Below, in pieces: positions 55,777-64,000 of a stretch of DNA of 64,000 nucleotides; position 1 is the stretch's first letter, and each line of letters opens with the position of its first letter. Origin of the DNA: Planctomyces sp. (lineage in GTDB: Bacteria; Planctomycetota; Planctomycetia; Planctomycetales; Planctomycetaceae); assembly GCA_016795105.1 (NCBI GenBank), contig JAEUIH010000004.1, forward strand, positions 62,001-126,000, written 5' to 3'. The notes beneath the pieces are model-generated. The model was not told the DNA's origin. It made no database searches and saw nothing but the letters and a program-made list of their open reading frames with translations. Both the position numbers and the translations under genes were made by a program.

Positions 55777-55944
55777 GGTAACCACGAAAGACACGAACCA
55801 CACGAAAGAATCGCAGGGGGAAGCGGGATTGCCTGATAGCGGGCATGAAACAACAGCGACGGTTTTGGCTGAAGAATCATTCCATTCCAACGTGCCCGTA
55901 CTCGTTTGTGTTTTTTCGTGTGGTTCGTGTCTTTCGTGGTTACC
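55777..55944. repeat. 168-base element with perfect 31-base inverted ends
   Basis: The left arm (55777-55807) begins GGTAACCACGAAAGACACG; the right arm (55914-55944) is its exact complement over 31 bases. The 106-base centre has no gene. The arms can pair into a long hairpin or mark a small non-autonomous mobile element. A lone left arm is at 55139-55170. Confidence 0.87.
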
Positions 55945-56207
55945 AATTACCATGGCTGCGCGATGGATGAGGGCGGGAATGCAGTGTGTTCATCATTGCG
56001 TCTCTGCGGTTCAATTTGCCATCGCCGAGTCGACATGCCTGAATCCGAAGTCTGAAAAGTGATCCGGAACGCATCAGGAAAATGCAGCGCAGAGGGGCAA
56101 CGGTCGTGATTGTGACAGTTGCCCCCTCGGCTACAGACGACTCGGCAAACGTCGCAGCTTCAGCGAAGTTCCAGCCACCTTCAAGTTGGCCTAAGTATTA
56201 AAGTGAC

Positions 56208-56735
56208 TTACGTACTAAAACGAGTCCTGACCCCTTTTTTGAGGGAGTTTTGGGCGGCGAGGGAGATTGGGCCGTTGGGGTGGTCGTGGCGGATTGCGTA
56301 GCGGTAGAGTCGGTATGAGAGTTCGTCAGCGCCGGATTGCTGCATGAGGTCGGCAAGCAGGAGGCTCAGTGACGGAAGTTCTCGGTGCTCCTTTGCGAGT
56401 TCTCTCAGTGCCTTCTTCACGTCGATGAACAGGCCAACGCTCCAGAAGATAAATGTATCGTGCAGTTTTGAGGCAGCTTCGCCGTATTGACTTCTGGGAA
56501 GTGCGTTCGACAGGACTGAACTGCAGCGAGCATAGTCACCCAGCATTACAAGACAGTGAGCAAGGAAGATGGCAGCTCGAGGGCCCTGGTCTTTGACTTT
56601 ATTCAGTTGTTCAAAGACTTCGCGTGCCTGTTTGTAGTTCTTCTGCAGCCAAAGTCGGTGGGCCGCAGCGAACAATTCGGCATACGTCAGGTCGGCAGGC
56701 TGCCCGTTCATCTGGACTCGAAACTTCTGAATCAT
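56208..56735 (-). CDS. TPR-like hypothetical protein
   Basis: 175 residues. ATG 56735 has GGAGGTG five bases upstream, a strong start. All-helical, with AELFAAAHRLWLQKNYKQAREVFEQL and AAIFLAHCLVMLGDYARCSSVLSNAL matching tetratricopeptide-like units; the C-terminal half repeats the pattern (SLSLLLADLMQQSGADELSYRLYRYAI). Likely a protein-interaction scaffold. Its last ten codons (KKGVRTRFST) and stop lie in AAACGAGTCCTGACCCC and nearby sequence that looks like a repeat rather than gene, so the C-terminus may have been altered by insertion. Confidence 0.72.
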   Translation of the reverse strand: MIQKFRVQMNGQPADLTYAELFAAAHRLWLQKNYKQAREVFEQLNKVKDQGPRAAIFLAHCLVMLGDYARCSSVLSNALPRSQYGEAASKLHDTFIFWSVGLFIDVKKALRELAKEHRELPSLSLLLADLMQQSGADELSYRLYRYAIRHDHPNGPISLAAQNSLKKGVRTRFST

Positions 56736-57071
56736 GATGCACCTCCAGGTCAGATAGGATTTTTGGGTGAGCCATAGTCGTCTGGGCATTCGCCGTGCCA
56801 ATCGGCCACGCATTGCGTTGCGGTTCCGTGCTAACACCTTTGATGCGATTCACTTGCGCTGAGTTCCTCGTTCTTCCGGCGTTCGGCACACTGGCAAGAT
56901 GATTTCCGCGATGGAAAGAAACTTTCCGAGGGCCGACGTGTTTTCCAGTTGGTAAATATCGCTTAGAGCCAAAACATCTGAAAATTCGATTTTGGCACAA
57001 AACGAGCAGGATGTATTCGAGCATTGTGTGCCTCTCCGGTTCGAGAGGTGATTGAACACTGGAGTGTGTGT
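56736..57071. other. Divergent intergenic region with a short dyad
   Basis: 336 bases between the TPR-like and antiporter starts. GGAAAG-AAA-CTTTCC at 56913-56927 is a perfect six-base dyad and may be a protein-binding site, about 145 bases before the antiporter start. I see no gene or clear promoter. Confidence 0.4.
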
Positions 57072-58865
57072 ATGGAACATTCGAAGCAGTTGATGCAGAT
57101 GCTGGCGGCCATTGTTGTCCTGGGCGTTGGTGGTCAGTGGCTGGCATGGCGGATGCGGGTTCCTGCGATTCTGTTGTTACTGGCGATCGGGTGTTTGGCG
57201 GGTTCGGTTTCGGGGTTCATCAATCCGGACCGATTGCTTGGAGATCTGCTTCAGCCGCTGGTATCGCTTTCGGTGGGCCTGATACTTTTCGAAGGCGGGC
57301 TCAATCTTCGTCTGCAGGAATTGAAGGGAACATGGCGATCGCTGCTCGGATTGTTGACGATCGGAGTGATCATAACGTGGCTGGGCGCGACAATGAGTGC
57401 GCACTGGATTCTGCAGATGCCGCTTTCTGTGGCTCTGGTGCTTGGGGCGGTGCTGACTGTCACTGGGCCGACGGTGATAGGGCCACTTCTGCGGGAAATT
57501 CGTCCTTCCGGCAAAGTCGGAGCGATTGCAAAGTGGGAGAGCATCATCATCGATCCGATTGGCGCGACTCTCGCCGTACTTGTGTTCGAAGCAATTTCGT
57601 CGATACGCGCCGCGGAGTATGGTTCAGCGACTGCGACCGCTATTCGGAGTCTTGCCGGAACGGCCGGTTCAGGCATACTGGTTGGATGGCTGTCGTCGAA
57701 GGTCCTTGTGGAATCGTTTCGACGATTCTGGGTTCCCGACTATCTGCAGAATCCTGTGACGTTGCTGTATGTTGTTGCGTCGTTTGCCGGAGCCGAGATG
57801 CTGCACAACGAAGCCGGGCTTGTCGCAGTGACTGTAATGGGAATGCTGCTGGCGAATCAAAAGCATGTTGACATTCACAGGGTGATTGAATTCAAGGAGA
57901 GCCTGACTGTTTTACTGATTGCGGTGTTGTTTATCGTGCTTTCAGCAAGAGTGCCTTTGCAGGAACTGCAGACTCTGGGCTGGCGTGGAGCCGCGTTCGG
58001 CCTGTCGTTGATTCTGGTAATCCGTCCGGTATCGGTTTGGCTGTCGACAATTGGTAGTGGGTTGTCGACCAGAGAACGACTGTTCCTCGGCTGGTTTGCT
58101 CCTCGAGGAATTGTGGCAGCAGCAGTCTCATCAGTGTTTGCTTTGCGAATGGGTGAAAGTGGCGCTATCGTGGCACCTGCGACGCTGATAGTAATCCTGA
58201 TGACAGTCACTGTTTACGGACTCACAGCAGCTCCGCTTGCACGGCGACTGAACCTTGCAGCATCAGACCCTCAGGGGCTGTTAATTGCGGGCGCAAGTCA
58301 GCTCTGCAGATCGATTGCCAAAGTGCTCACCCAGGAGGGTATACGTGTTGTGCTGGTGGATACTCGATATGAGCGAATCGCCAAAGCCCGCGAAGCTGGA
58401 CTCAACATCTGTTACGCCAGCATCCTTTCTGACTATGTCATGGATGCAGTGGATTTCGGGGGTTTGGGTCGGTTTCTCGGAATGACATCCAATGACCAGA
58501 TCAATACGCTGGCATCTGCCCGATTTCGGGAAATCTTTGGGGCTCAGAATGTCATGCAGCTTCCCAAAAGTGCATCGTCCAGTCGATTACGTACCACCTG
58601 GCAAAATCGGCTTGCCGGGCGTACTCTGTTTTCGCCTCAGCTCACCTACGACTACATTGACACAGCACTGGATCAGGGCGCAACTATTAAAGCTACACGA
58701 TTCAGCGAGGTATTTACGCTTGAGGCTTTCCGTGCTCATTATGGGGATCGGGTGCATCCGTTGTTTGTGATTAGTGAGAAGAAGGTTCAGGTGTTGACAT
58801 CCGATTCAGTCATTAATCCGAAGGCCGGTCAGCTGATTGTCAGTCTGGTGATGCCTGCGGCATGA
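57072..58865 (+). CDS. Cation/proton antiporter with RCK (TrkA-N) domain
   Basis: 597 residues. About twelve membrane segments (1-390) of the CPA family: VSLSVGLILFEGGLNLRLQEL, GAVLTVTGPTVIGPLLREI and WESIIIDPIGATLAVLVFE with the ion-binding Asp near 159. From about 400 a cytosolic nucleotide-binding domain follows: GLLIAGASQLCRSIAKVL and VVLVDTRYERIAKAREAG, then a C-terminal RCK_C-like part. RCK domains gate transport by NAD(H) or nucleotides. ATG 57072 has TGGAG upstream. The sensor kinase gene follows at once and may overlap it. Confidence 0.9.
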   Translation: MEHSKQLMQMLAAIVVLGVGGQWLAWRMRVPAILLLLAIGCLAGSVSGFINPDRLLGDLLQPLVSLSVGLILFEGGLNLRLQELKGTWRSLLGLLTIGVIITWLGATMSAHWILQMPLSVALVLGAVLTVTGPTVIGPLLREIRPSGKVGAIAKWESIIIDPIGATLAVLVFEAISSIRAAEYGSATATAIRSLAGTAGSGILVGWLSSKVLVESFRRFWVPDYLQNPVTLLYVVASFAGAEMLHNEAGLVAVTVMGMLLANQKHVDIHRVIEFKESLTVLLIAVLFIVLSARVPLQELQTLGWRGAAFGLSLILVIRPVSVWLSTIGSGLSTRERLFLGWFAPRGIVAAAVSSVFALRMGESGAIVAPATLIVILMTVTVYGLTAAPLARRLNLAASDPQGLLIAGASQLCRSIAKVLTQEGIRVVLVDTRYERIAKAREAGLNICYASILSDYVMDAVDFGGLGRFLGMTSNDQINTLASARFREIFGAQNVMQLPKSASSSRLRTTWQNRLAGRTLFSPQLTYDYIDTALDQGATIKATRFSEVFTLEAFRAHYGDRVHPLFVISEKKVQVLTSDSVINPKAGQLIVSLVMPAA

Positions 58866-58921
58866 TCTGTTGCAGGACCGATCGTGCAGGTTCGTGGATC
58901 GATCAGAAGTGGAGTTTCGTT

Positions 58922-60484
58922 GTGAATGAGTCCGGTCGTGACAATGGAGATGCTGATTCGCCTCTGAACTCAAGGCAGATCAGGTCCTGGTCTGAGGGAA
59001 TTGGGCATTCCTTTGAGCCTATCCGCACGTTGTTGCCGGTACTGGTTGTTGCATCTTTGTGGATCATGGTCAGTGTAGGAACATCGCTGTATCTGAGATG
59101 GCTTGAAGCTGAGTACGATCGAGTTTTTAAAGAGAATCTGACATTGATTCAGACGGCGAGTGACCTTGAGTCCGGCGTATGGAAGATCGCGGGGCTTTGG
59201 ATGGACCCTGCGATGAGTGATGACGTCCTGCCGGTGCGGCTGGAAGGAATGCTGGCTGTCATGACAGAGAAAATGCAGGTGATCGAGCAGATGGCTCACA
59301 CATCGGATGAGCAGAATAATGAAGCGATGCTTCGGGAGAAACTGCATGCGATCCGAGGCGTGATGCTGGCAGAGATGGGGATTCGTCAGCTGACACATGA
59401 AAGGAAAGTCGAAGCCATTCAGAAGCTTCATATTCTGGCTGAGGAATTCTCGGTGCATACGCGAGCAATCCGCTCCGTCAACGACGAACTCATTCGGACA
59501 TCACGAGATCGGCTTGCAGGAGCTCAGGGTATTGTCATGTCGGTTCGTGTCATTCTGCTTATTCTTGGGCCGGTTGTCGGCATTGTACTCGGGTGGCGTG
59601 CGGCGAAGAAACTGATGTCATCCGTCGCTGAGATCGCTGTGACTCTCAGCGATGCAGGCCTGGAATCTGAAATGACACTCAGTATTTCTCCGGAAAGTTC
59701 GCTTCAGGAAGTGCGAAGAAAGGCTGAGCGAGTGATGAGTCAGTTGAGAGAAGCCGGGCGCGAACTTCAGTCAGCCAGAAAGGAGGCAATCCGTTCAGAA
59801 AGACTGGCCGCAGTCGGCGAGCTTGCGGCCGGTGTTGCTCATGAACTTCGAAATCCTCTGACGTCCGTGAAATTACTGCTTCAGCATGCGGCCAGACAGT
59901 CTCGAGAGCTGCCGATGAGTGAATCACAAATGACGTTGATACTGGAAGAGATTGGCAGGATGGAATCGACAATCCAGGGGCTTCTCGATTTTTCAAGAAC
60001 GCCTGCACTCAATCGTGTGCGTCATGACCTTAGAGAGACTCTGAACCGCAGCCTGAACCTGGTTGATGGCCGTATGAGGCAGCAGAGTATTGAGCTTTCC
60101 TGTGCTGTGAGTCTTGAACCACTCTGGATGAATGGCGATGCAGAACAACTGAATCAGGTGTTTGTCAACCTGCTGCTGAATTCCATCGAGGCGATGCCTG
60201 ACGGAGGTCGACTGCGCGTTGCCGCCAGAAAGCGAGGCGACGGTATGGCAGAGGTCATCTTCACGGACTCTGGGGACGGGATCTCGACCGAAATACTTCC
60301 GCGGCTGTTTGAGCCATTTGCAACGACCAAGGAGAGAGGTACGGGACTGGGGCTCGCCGTCTCAAATCGAATTGTGACTGAACATGGGGGCCGAATTGTG
60401 GCGGAGAATATTGAAGGACAAGGTGCATCGATGACAGTTGTATTGCCTCTGTCAGAGATGGATTCGAAAAACTTAGGGACGTGA
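58922..60484 (+). CDS. Sensor histidine kinase (NtrB-like)
   Basis: About 520 residues. Transmembrane helix near 36-60 (VLVVASLWIMVSVGTSLYL), a periplasmic helical sensor (about 62-200), second helix (IVMSVRVILLILGPVVGIVLGW), HAMP-like linker, then HisKA with GELAAGVAHELRNPLTSVKL (His near 306) and HATPase with NLLLNSIEAMPDGG, DSGDGIS and GTGLGLAV. GTG 58922 with GGAG upstream is preferred; ATG 58862 would overlap the antiporter stop (ATGA) but adds Cys/Trp-rich residues unlike the family. Its partner is the regulator downstream. Confidence 0.88.
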   Translation: MNESGRDNGDADSPLNSRQIRSWSEGIGHSFEPIRTLLPVLVVASLWIMVSVGTSLYLRWLEAEYDRVFKENLTLIQTASDLESGVWKIAGLWMDPAMSDDVLPVRLEGMLAVMTEKMQVIEQMAHTSDEQNNEAMLREKLHAIRGVMLAEMGIRQLTHERKVEAIQKLHILAEEFSVHTRAIRSVNDELIRTSRDRLAGAQGIVMSVRVILLILGPVVGIVLGWRAAKKLMSSVAEIAVTLSDAGLESEMTLSISPESSLQEVRRKAERVMSQLREAGRELQSARKEAIRSERLAAVGELAAGVAHELRNPLTSVKLLLQHAARQSRELPMSESQMTLILEEIGRMESTIQGLLDFSRTPALNRVRHDLRETLNRSLNLVDGRMRQQSIELSCAVSLEPLWMNGDAEQLNQVFVNLLLNSIEAMPDGGRLRVAARKRGDGMAEVIFTDSGDGISTEILPRLFEPFATTKERGTGLGLAVSNRIVTEHGGRIVAENIEGQGASMTVVLPLSEMDSKNLGT

Positions 60485-60559
60485 GATTCGCGATTCACTT
60501 CAGAGAGTGATCAGAGAGTGAATTGTGCGGGCAGGGTCGATTCAACGGAGTTCAGAACT

Positions 60560-62026
60560 ATGGAAACGCTGCTGCTGATCGATGACGAAGCCGGAATTCG
60601 TTCGACGATCAGGTCAATCCTTCAATCCGATGAACTGCAGGTCCTTGTAGCGGCAACTGCCGATGAGGGACTTGAGTTAATGGCTCGCGAACGTCCGCCG
60701 ATCGTACTGCTTGATCTGCGACTGGGTACGCGATCCGGGCTTGATGTTTTTGACGAACTCAAACGTATCAATCCACGAGCTCTGGTGATTTTCATCACAG
60801 GGCATGGAACAACCGAGACTGCTATTGAAACGATGAAACTGGGCGCATTCGACTACCTTGTGAAGCCCCTCGATCTTGATCAGTTATCCGCGGTTGTCGA
60901 TCAGGCCAGACGGATTTGTCGTCAAATGTATGCGCCGGCGGCACTCGATTACCGGTTTGCCCCGGAGACAGGTTCAGATCGGCTGATTGGCAGCGGACCT
61001 GCCATGCAGTCCATTTGCAAGCAGATCGGCAGAGTTGCTCCTCAGGATGTGAATGTGCTGGTTCTGGGTGAAAGTGGCACTGGAAAGGAGTTGATTGCTC
61101 GCGCCATTTATCAGCACAGCCGTCGAAGTCAGCACCCGTTTTTGGCGATTAACTGTGCAGCAATTCCTGAGACTCTGCTTGAGAGTGAACTATTTGGGCA
61201 TGAAAAGGGTGCCTTTACGGGAGCAGACCATCGTCGGATCGGAAAGTTTGAACAATGTCACCACGGCACAATCTTTCTGGACGAGGTGGGTGACATGCCG
61301 CTTTCAACACAGGCCCGAATGCTGCGACTGCTGCAGAATGGTCAGTTCCAGCGTGTCGGGGGAAACGAAACGCTCACAGCGGACGTACGCGTGATTGCTG
61401 CGACTCATCAGAATCTGGAAGCCATGATTGCGGACGGTAGATTCAGGCAGGATTTGTACTATCGACTGCGGGGAGTGACTCTGCAGTTGCCTCCACTCCG
61501 GGAACGGACGGAAGATATTCCTGAGCTGGCGCATTACATGATGTTTCGTTTCAATCAGCAGTTGGGAACCAGTGTCCAGACGATCTCTCCTGAGGCGCTG
61601 GAACGGCTTCAGGCTCATCCGTGGCCTGGAAACATCCGCGAGCTGCAGAGTGTTCTTCGAGAAGCACTGATTGTCTCGAGCGGGCCTTCGCTGCTGGCCG
61701 AATTTCTTCCCTTGGAAGCGCGCTCAGATGTCCCGGAAGACGTCGTACCAGCGGACTCCAATGCGATTCCGTCAACCCACGAATGGCAGTTACTTGGCCA
61801 TCGACTGAGCGAACTGCTGGAGACGACCGACAGCGATATCTACCGAAACATTCTGCAGGAGTTTGATCACCTGGTGGTGAGGCATGCGATGAATGTTGCC
61901 GGCGGTCGTCAGTCTCGAGCAGCCGAATTGCTTGGCATCAGTCGTCCAACCTTAAGACTGAAAGTTCGGGCGATCGCCGGGCTTTCAAATCCTGCTTCAG
62001 TTGAAGATAAGACTCTCCCGGATTGA
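60560..62026 (+). CDS. NtrC-family sigma-54-dependent response regulator
   Basis: 488 residues in three parts. Receiver (1-120) with DDE, phospho-Asp near 50 in LLDLRLG and Lys in YLVKPLD; AAA+ sigma-54 interaction domain (about 145-380) with GESGTGKELIARAIY, ELFGHEKGAFTGADHRR and FLDEVGDMPLSTQARMLRLL; and a Fis-type helix-turn-helix near 452-480 (SRAAELLGISRPTLRLKV). The GAFTGA loop is intact, so it should work with sigma-54. Start ATG 60560, GGAG nine bases upstream. Probable target is the antiporter promoter or a remote regulon (inference). Confidence 0.93.
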   Translation: METLLLIDDEAGIRSTIRSILQSDELQVLVAATADEGLELMARERPPIVLLDLRLGTRSGLDVFDELKRINPRALVIFITGHGTTETAIETMKLGAFDYLVKPLDLDQLSAVVDQARRICRQMYAPAALDYRFAPETGSDRLIGSGPAMQSICKQIGRVAPQDVNVLVLGESGTGKELIARAIYQHSRRSQHPFLAINCAAIPETLLESELFGHEKGAFTGADHRRIGKFEQCHHGTIFLDEVGDMPLSTQARMLRLLQNGQFQRVGGNETLTADVRVIAATHQNLEAMIADGRFRQDLYYRLRGVTLQLPPLRERTEDIPELAHYMMFRFNQQLGTSVQTISPEALERLQAHPWPGNIRELQSVLREALIVSSGPSLLAEFLPLEARSDVPEDVVPADSNAIPSTHEWQLLGHRLSELLETTDSDIYRNILQEFDHLVVRHAMNVAGGRQSRAAELLGISRPTLRLKVRAIAGLSNPASVEDKTLPD

Positions 62027-62030
62027 TCGC

Positions 62031-62126
62031 GTGCACACGCCGGATGCAATCCAGCCAGCCGGGCGATGTCGACCAGGAGCGGACCCAGTGACTCGTCATC
62101 ACGGCGGAGCGTGATGAGTACTTTGG
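62031..62126. repeat. 96-base right-half copy of the hairpin element
   Basis: Starts five bases after the regulator's stop codon. Shares GATGCAATCCAGCCAGCC and ACTCGTCATCACG with the element at 54772-54956 and ends in CGTGATGAGTACTTTGG, the right arm of the hairpin at 48912-48951. CATCACG-GCGGAG-CGTGATG forms a stem with a loop complementary to that of the 48912 copy. The left outer arm is degenerate. Confidence 0.8.
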
Positions 62127-62143
62127 CATCGTCGGTTGTGACG

Positions 62144-63043
62144 TCATGAGAGGATTCGGTGAAGCTCGGGTCGTGGTGGGAGATGCTGAGGTTCGATGAG
62201 ATCCCATGCGAGACCGAGGCGTCTCAGTGTGCAGAGAAACCACCAGCCTGGATCGTTTTGACCGTGTTCGATTCCGAAACGTGCAGAGTCCGGGAATGCA
62301 TGGTGGTTGTTGTGCCATGCTTCGCCCATGCTCAATAAACCGAATCCAGGCACATTGTGACCCTGCACTGAATGTCCCTCAAGGTGCCATGCTCGAGGTC
62401 CAAAATTGTGTGCAAGAAATCCGACGAGCCAGTGGCCTGTGAGTGAAAGTGAAATCCGTACGCAGATTCCCCACACGACAAATGGCCATCCTCCCACAAA
62501 GAACAGCAGGCCAGCCAAAGGCAGCTGAATGAGCATCCAGTTACGATCGAGAAATCGATAGTAGCGATCTTCTGATACTTCGGGTTCCGGACAGAACAGT
62601 GGTGGATGTTTCAGCATGATGTCGCAATGAAGGTTCCACCACCAGTCGGTCAATAGCGAACTTTGGTGGATGAAGAACTCATGGCACTTGGGTTTCCTCT
62701 GCGACCAGTCTCGAATTTCATGGAGGTAGATCATCTTTGTTGGTCCACCCATACCCACAAAGACACCGAGTGTGACGAGTGTCCGTTCGAGCCAGGCCGG
62801 GCATTTGAAGCTGCGATGGATCAGGAGTCGATGAAGTCCCACTGAGTGACCTGCACAAAGGGTGATCACAGTGAGGCTGAAGGACATCAGTGATGTGTGC
62901 CATGACCATGTCAGTGGACCTGCCAGCAATGCTGTGATCGCGAACCCCGAATACCAGATTGACTTAACGGGTGACCAGACGACTTTGCCTTCAACAGGAG
63001 CAGTCAGCGCGCAGCGGGAGTGCATTCGAGGTTCACGACACAT
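62144..63043 (-). CDS. Acyl-CoA/fatty acid desaturase
   Basis: 299 residues, four hydrophobic segments and the di-iron desaturase layout. His box 1 is HRLLIH (71-76) and box 3 is HNNHH (244-248). The usual second box HxxHH is replaced by HEIRDW (108-113) followed by CHEFFIHQ, a variant I associate with some bacterial desaturases; iron ligation there may use the downstream His. AGGAG seven bases before ATG 63043 sets the start. It should introduce a double bond into membrane acyl chains. Confidence 0.85.
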   Translation of the reverse strand: MCREPRMHSRCALTAPVEGKVVWSPVKSIWYSGFAITALLAGPLTWSWHTSLMSFSLTVITLCAGHSVGLHRLLIHRSFKCPAWLERTLVTLGVFVGMGGPTKMIYLHEIRDWSQRKPKCHEFFIHQSSLLTDWWWNLHCDIMLKHPPLFCPEPEVSEDRYYRFLDRNWMLIQLPLAGLLFFVGGWPFVVWGICVRISLSLTGHWLVGFLAHNFGPRAWHLEGHSVQGHNVPGFGLLSMGEAWHNNHHAFPDSARFGIEHGQNDPGWWFLCTLRRLGLAWDLIEPQHLPPRPELHRILS

Positions 63044-63327
63044 GGGTACGACTCCTGAGGCCAACCGCTTTCGCGGGCGATTGGCGGCCAAAAAGGAAGA
63101 AGTGTGGCTTCACTGAGCAGTAGGGGGAGTCTGCGAAACCGCAGACATCAGCAGTGGAGTTCTTTGCCAAACCGCAGTGAAAATCTGTCGATAACTCAAA
63201 ACGTTCACATTTTTTCCGATGCATTCCGAGGCAGAAAGCTTGCTGCAGGCGGCGGGAGTCGTTGAAATCACTGGACTTCCCTCGAAATCGCCTTCCTCCC
63301 GCCGCCTCGCAATCGACTTCTACATCT

Positions 63328-64000
63328 ATGTCAGACAGCACGAACCCGTCGAATGACAGAGTGATCCTGGAAGCGCTGGAGGATGACGTGGTCTGTGAAG
63401 ACATCAGCGGTTGTCTTGCCTTACTGCATGTGACGCCGGAAGCTGCCTTGGGAGATCGCACGTCGGTCCTGATGAAGGATCGGCTGACATCGACAGACTC
63501 AATTGTTGCACAGCGGACAAAGACGCCCGATCAGGTCGATCCTCAGGCGGATCGCAGTGGTTTCAACAGATCTGTTTTAGAAACTGGACAGAACTCTGCC
63601 GGGGTGTCAGATACGGTTTCTGCAGGAAACGGAGAGCTCTATGGCAGATTTGGGCAGATTCGATTCGTGGGAATCGGTGGATTTGGCGTCGTCTTTCGTG
63701 CGTTTGATACAGTGCTCAATAGAGACGTTGCTCTGAAGATGCTGCGACCTTCGTGGAGCGGCGCCGCCACTGTTCGACGCCGATTTGTGCATGAGGCTCA
63801 CGCAGTTTCGATGCTTGAGCATCCGGGAATCGTTCGCATCTTTGATGCAGGGCAGATTTCAGGTCAGCCTTATCTGACGACGGCATTTATTGATGGTCCG
63901 GCGCTCAGCAGTTTTCTTCGGGATCGTTCGGAACCACTGGCACCACGGCAGGCTGCAAGGCTGATGCAGCAGATTGCAGAAGCGGTCGGGTTTGCTCATC
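63328..64000 (+). CDS. Ser/Thr protein kinase (3' truncated by window edge)
   Basis: At least 224 residues from ATG 63328, open to the right edge. The first 110 residues (MSDSTNPSNDRVILEALEDD...) have no domain and look acidic and partly disordered. The kinase domain begins with FGQIRFVGIGGFGVVFRAFD (glycine loop GIGGFGVV), VALKML with the ATP lysine, and a C-helix FVHEAHAVSMLEHPGIVRIFD. The catalytic loop lies beyond the window. The upstream gap of about 284 bases to the desaturase holds no gene I can support. Confidence 0.85.
   Translation, partial: MSDSTNPSNDRVILEALEDDVVCEDISGCLALLHVTPEAALGDRTSVLMKDRLTSTDSIVAQRTKTPDQVDPQADRSGFNRSVLETGQNSAGVSDTVSAGNGELYGRFGQIRFVGIGGFGVVFRAFDTVLNRDVALKMLRPSWSGAATVRRRFVHEAHAVSMLEHPGIVRIFDAGQISGQPYLTTAFIDGPALSSFLRDRSEPLAPRQAARLMQQIAEAVGFAH

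Larger units (their letters stand above)
54752..56207. other. Gene-free island filled with dispersed repeats
   Basis: About 1.46 kb with no credible gene. All reading frames are short and are translations of repeats (for example KDTNHTKEHKR-like and NHERHEPHEK-like peptides). From left to right it holds a 185-base element with terminal inverted repeats, a 32-base half-repeat, two 168-base direct repeats, a cluster of GC-rich hairpins, a 168-base element with 31-base inverted ends, and about 260 bases in which I see nothing apart from the tail of a possible repeat at the right border. Confidence 0.7.

Noticed and set aside
55177-55945. Possible CRISPR array from repeated units
   Set aside because: Repeats are few, unequal in length and not separated by regular unique spacers; no cas gene is near.

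Overview
The window reads as a piece of a Planctomycetes chromosome, most likely the order Planctomycetales (inference). Pointers are a BBP7-type outer-membrane barrel protein, an NHL-repeat protein, a PQQ-type beta-propeller protein, two Ser/Thr kinases, a SPINDLY-type O-GlcNAc transferase, an NfeD/FloA pair, many lineage-type hypothetical proteins and intergenic dispersed repeats. Genes are densely packed on both strands. I saw no prophage, insertion-sequence transposase, CRISPR array, rRNA or convincing tRNA.

Layout. 1-826: end of an AI-2E family permease. 1035-2303: BBP7 barrel. 2311-8490 (minus strand): a tight run of Sua5, DUF6580 membrane protein, NHL protein, M24 peptidase, BioF-like enzyme and OleB-like hydrolase. 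8680-14175 (plus): nfeD, floA, a Q/K-rich protein, a GT4 glycosyltransferase, cinA and an acetyltransferase. 14215-21212 (minus): a glycosylation cluster (sulfotransferase; then TPR-OGT, unknown protein, DegT aminotransferase, TylF methyltransferase, second methyltransferase with several 4-nt overlaps). 21459-26514: a membrane Ser/Thr kinase, a YkgJ cysteine-cluster protein, a universal stress protein and folP. 26545-33849: a heavy-metal RND efflux system split over two divergent units. 33903-36617: a divergent UvrA paralogue. 36641-42780: hypothetical proteins, a small Cys-rich lipoprotein, an EboE-like TIM barrel and SixA. 43047-47160: a membrane glycan cluster (DPM-type GT2, methyltransferase, GT39-like, methyltransferase). 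47240-54751: PLP decarboxylase, PQQ propeller, photolyase-renalase fusion, folE and queD. 54752-56207: a gene-free, repeat-filled island. 56208-63043: TPR-like protein, antiporter with RCK domain, sensor kinase, NtrC-type regulator and desaturase. 63328-64000: start of another Ser/Thr kinase, cut by the window edge.

The most notable items are the photolyase-renalase fusion (50841-53390), the SPINDLY-OGT operon with an unknown protein (14215-19898), the His-rich protein in the metal-efflux operon, the divergent UvrA, and several families of short repeats that lie at the 3' ends of genes and sometimes supply the stop codon. Start codons were chosen from visible Shine-Dalgarno matches, signal peptides or family N-termini. 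Family assignments come from recognised motifs; no database search was run.
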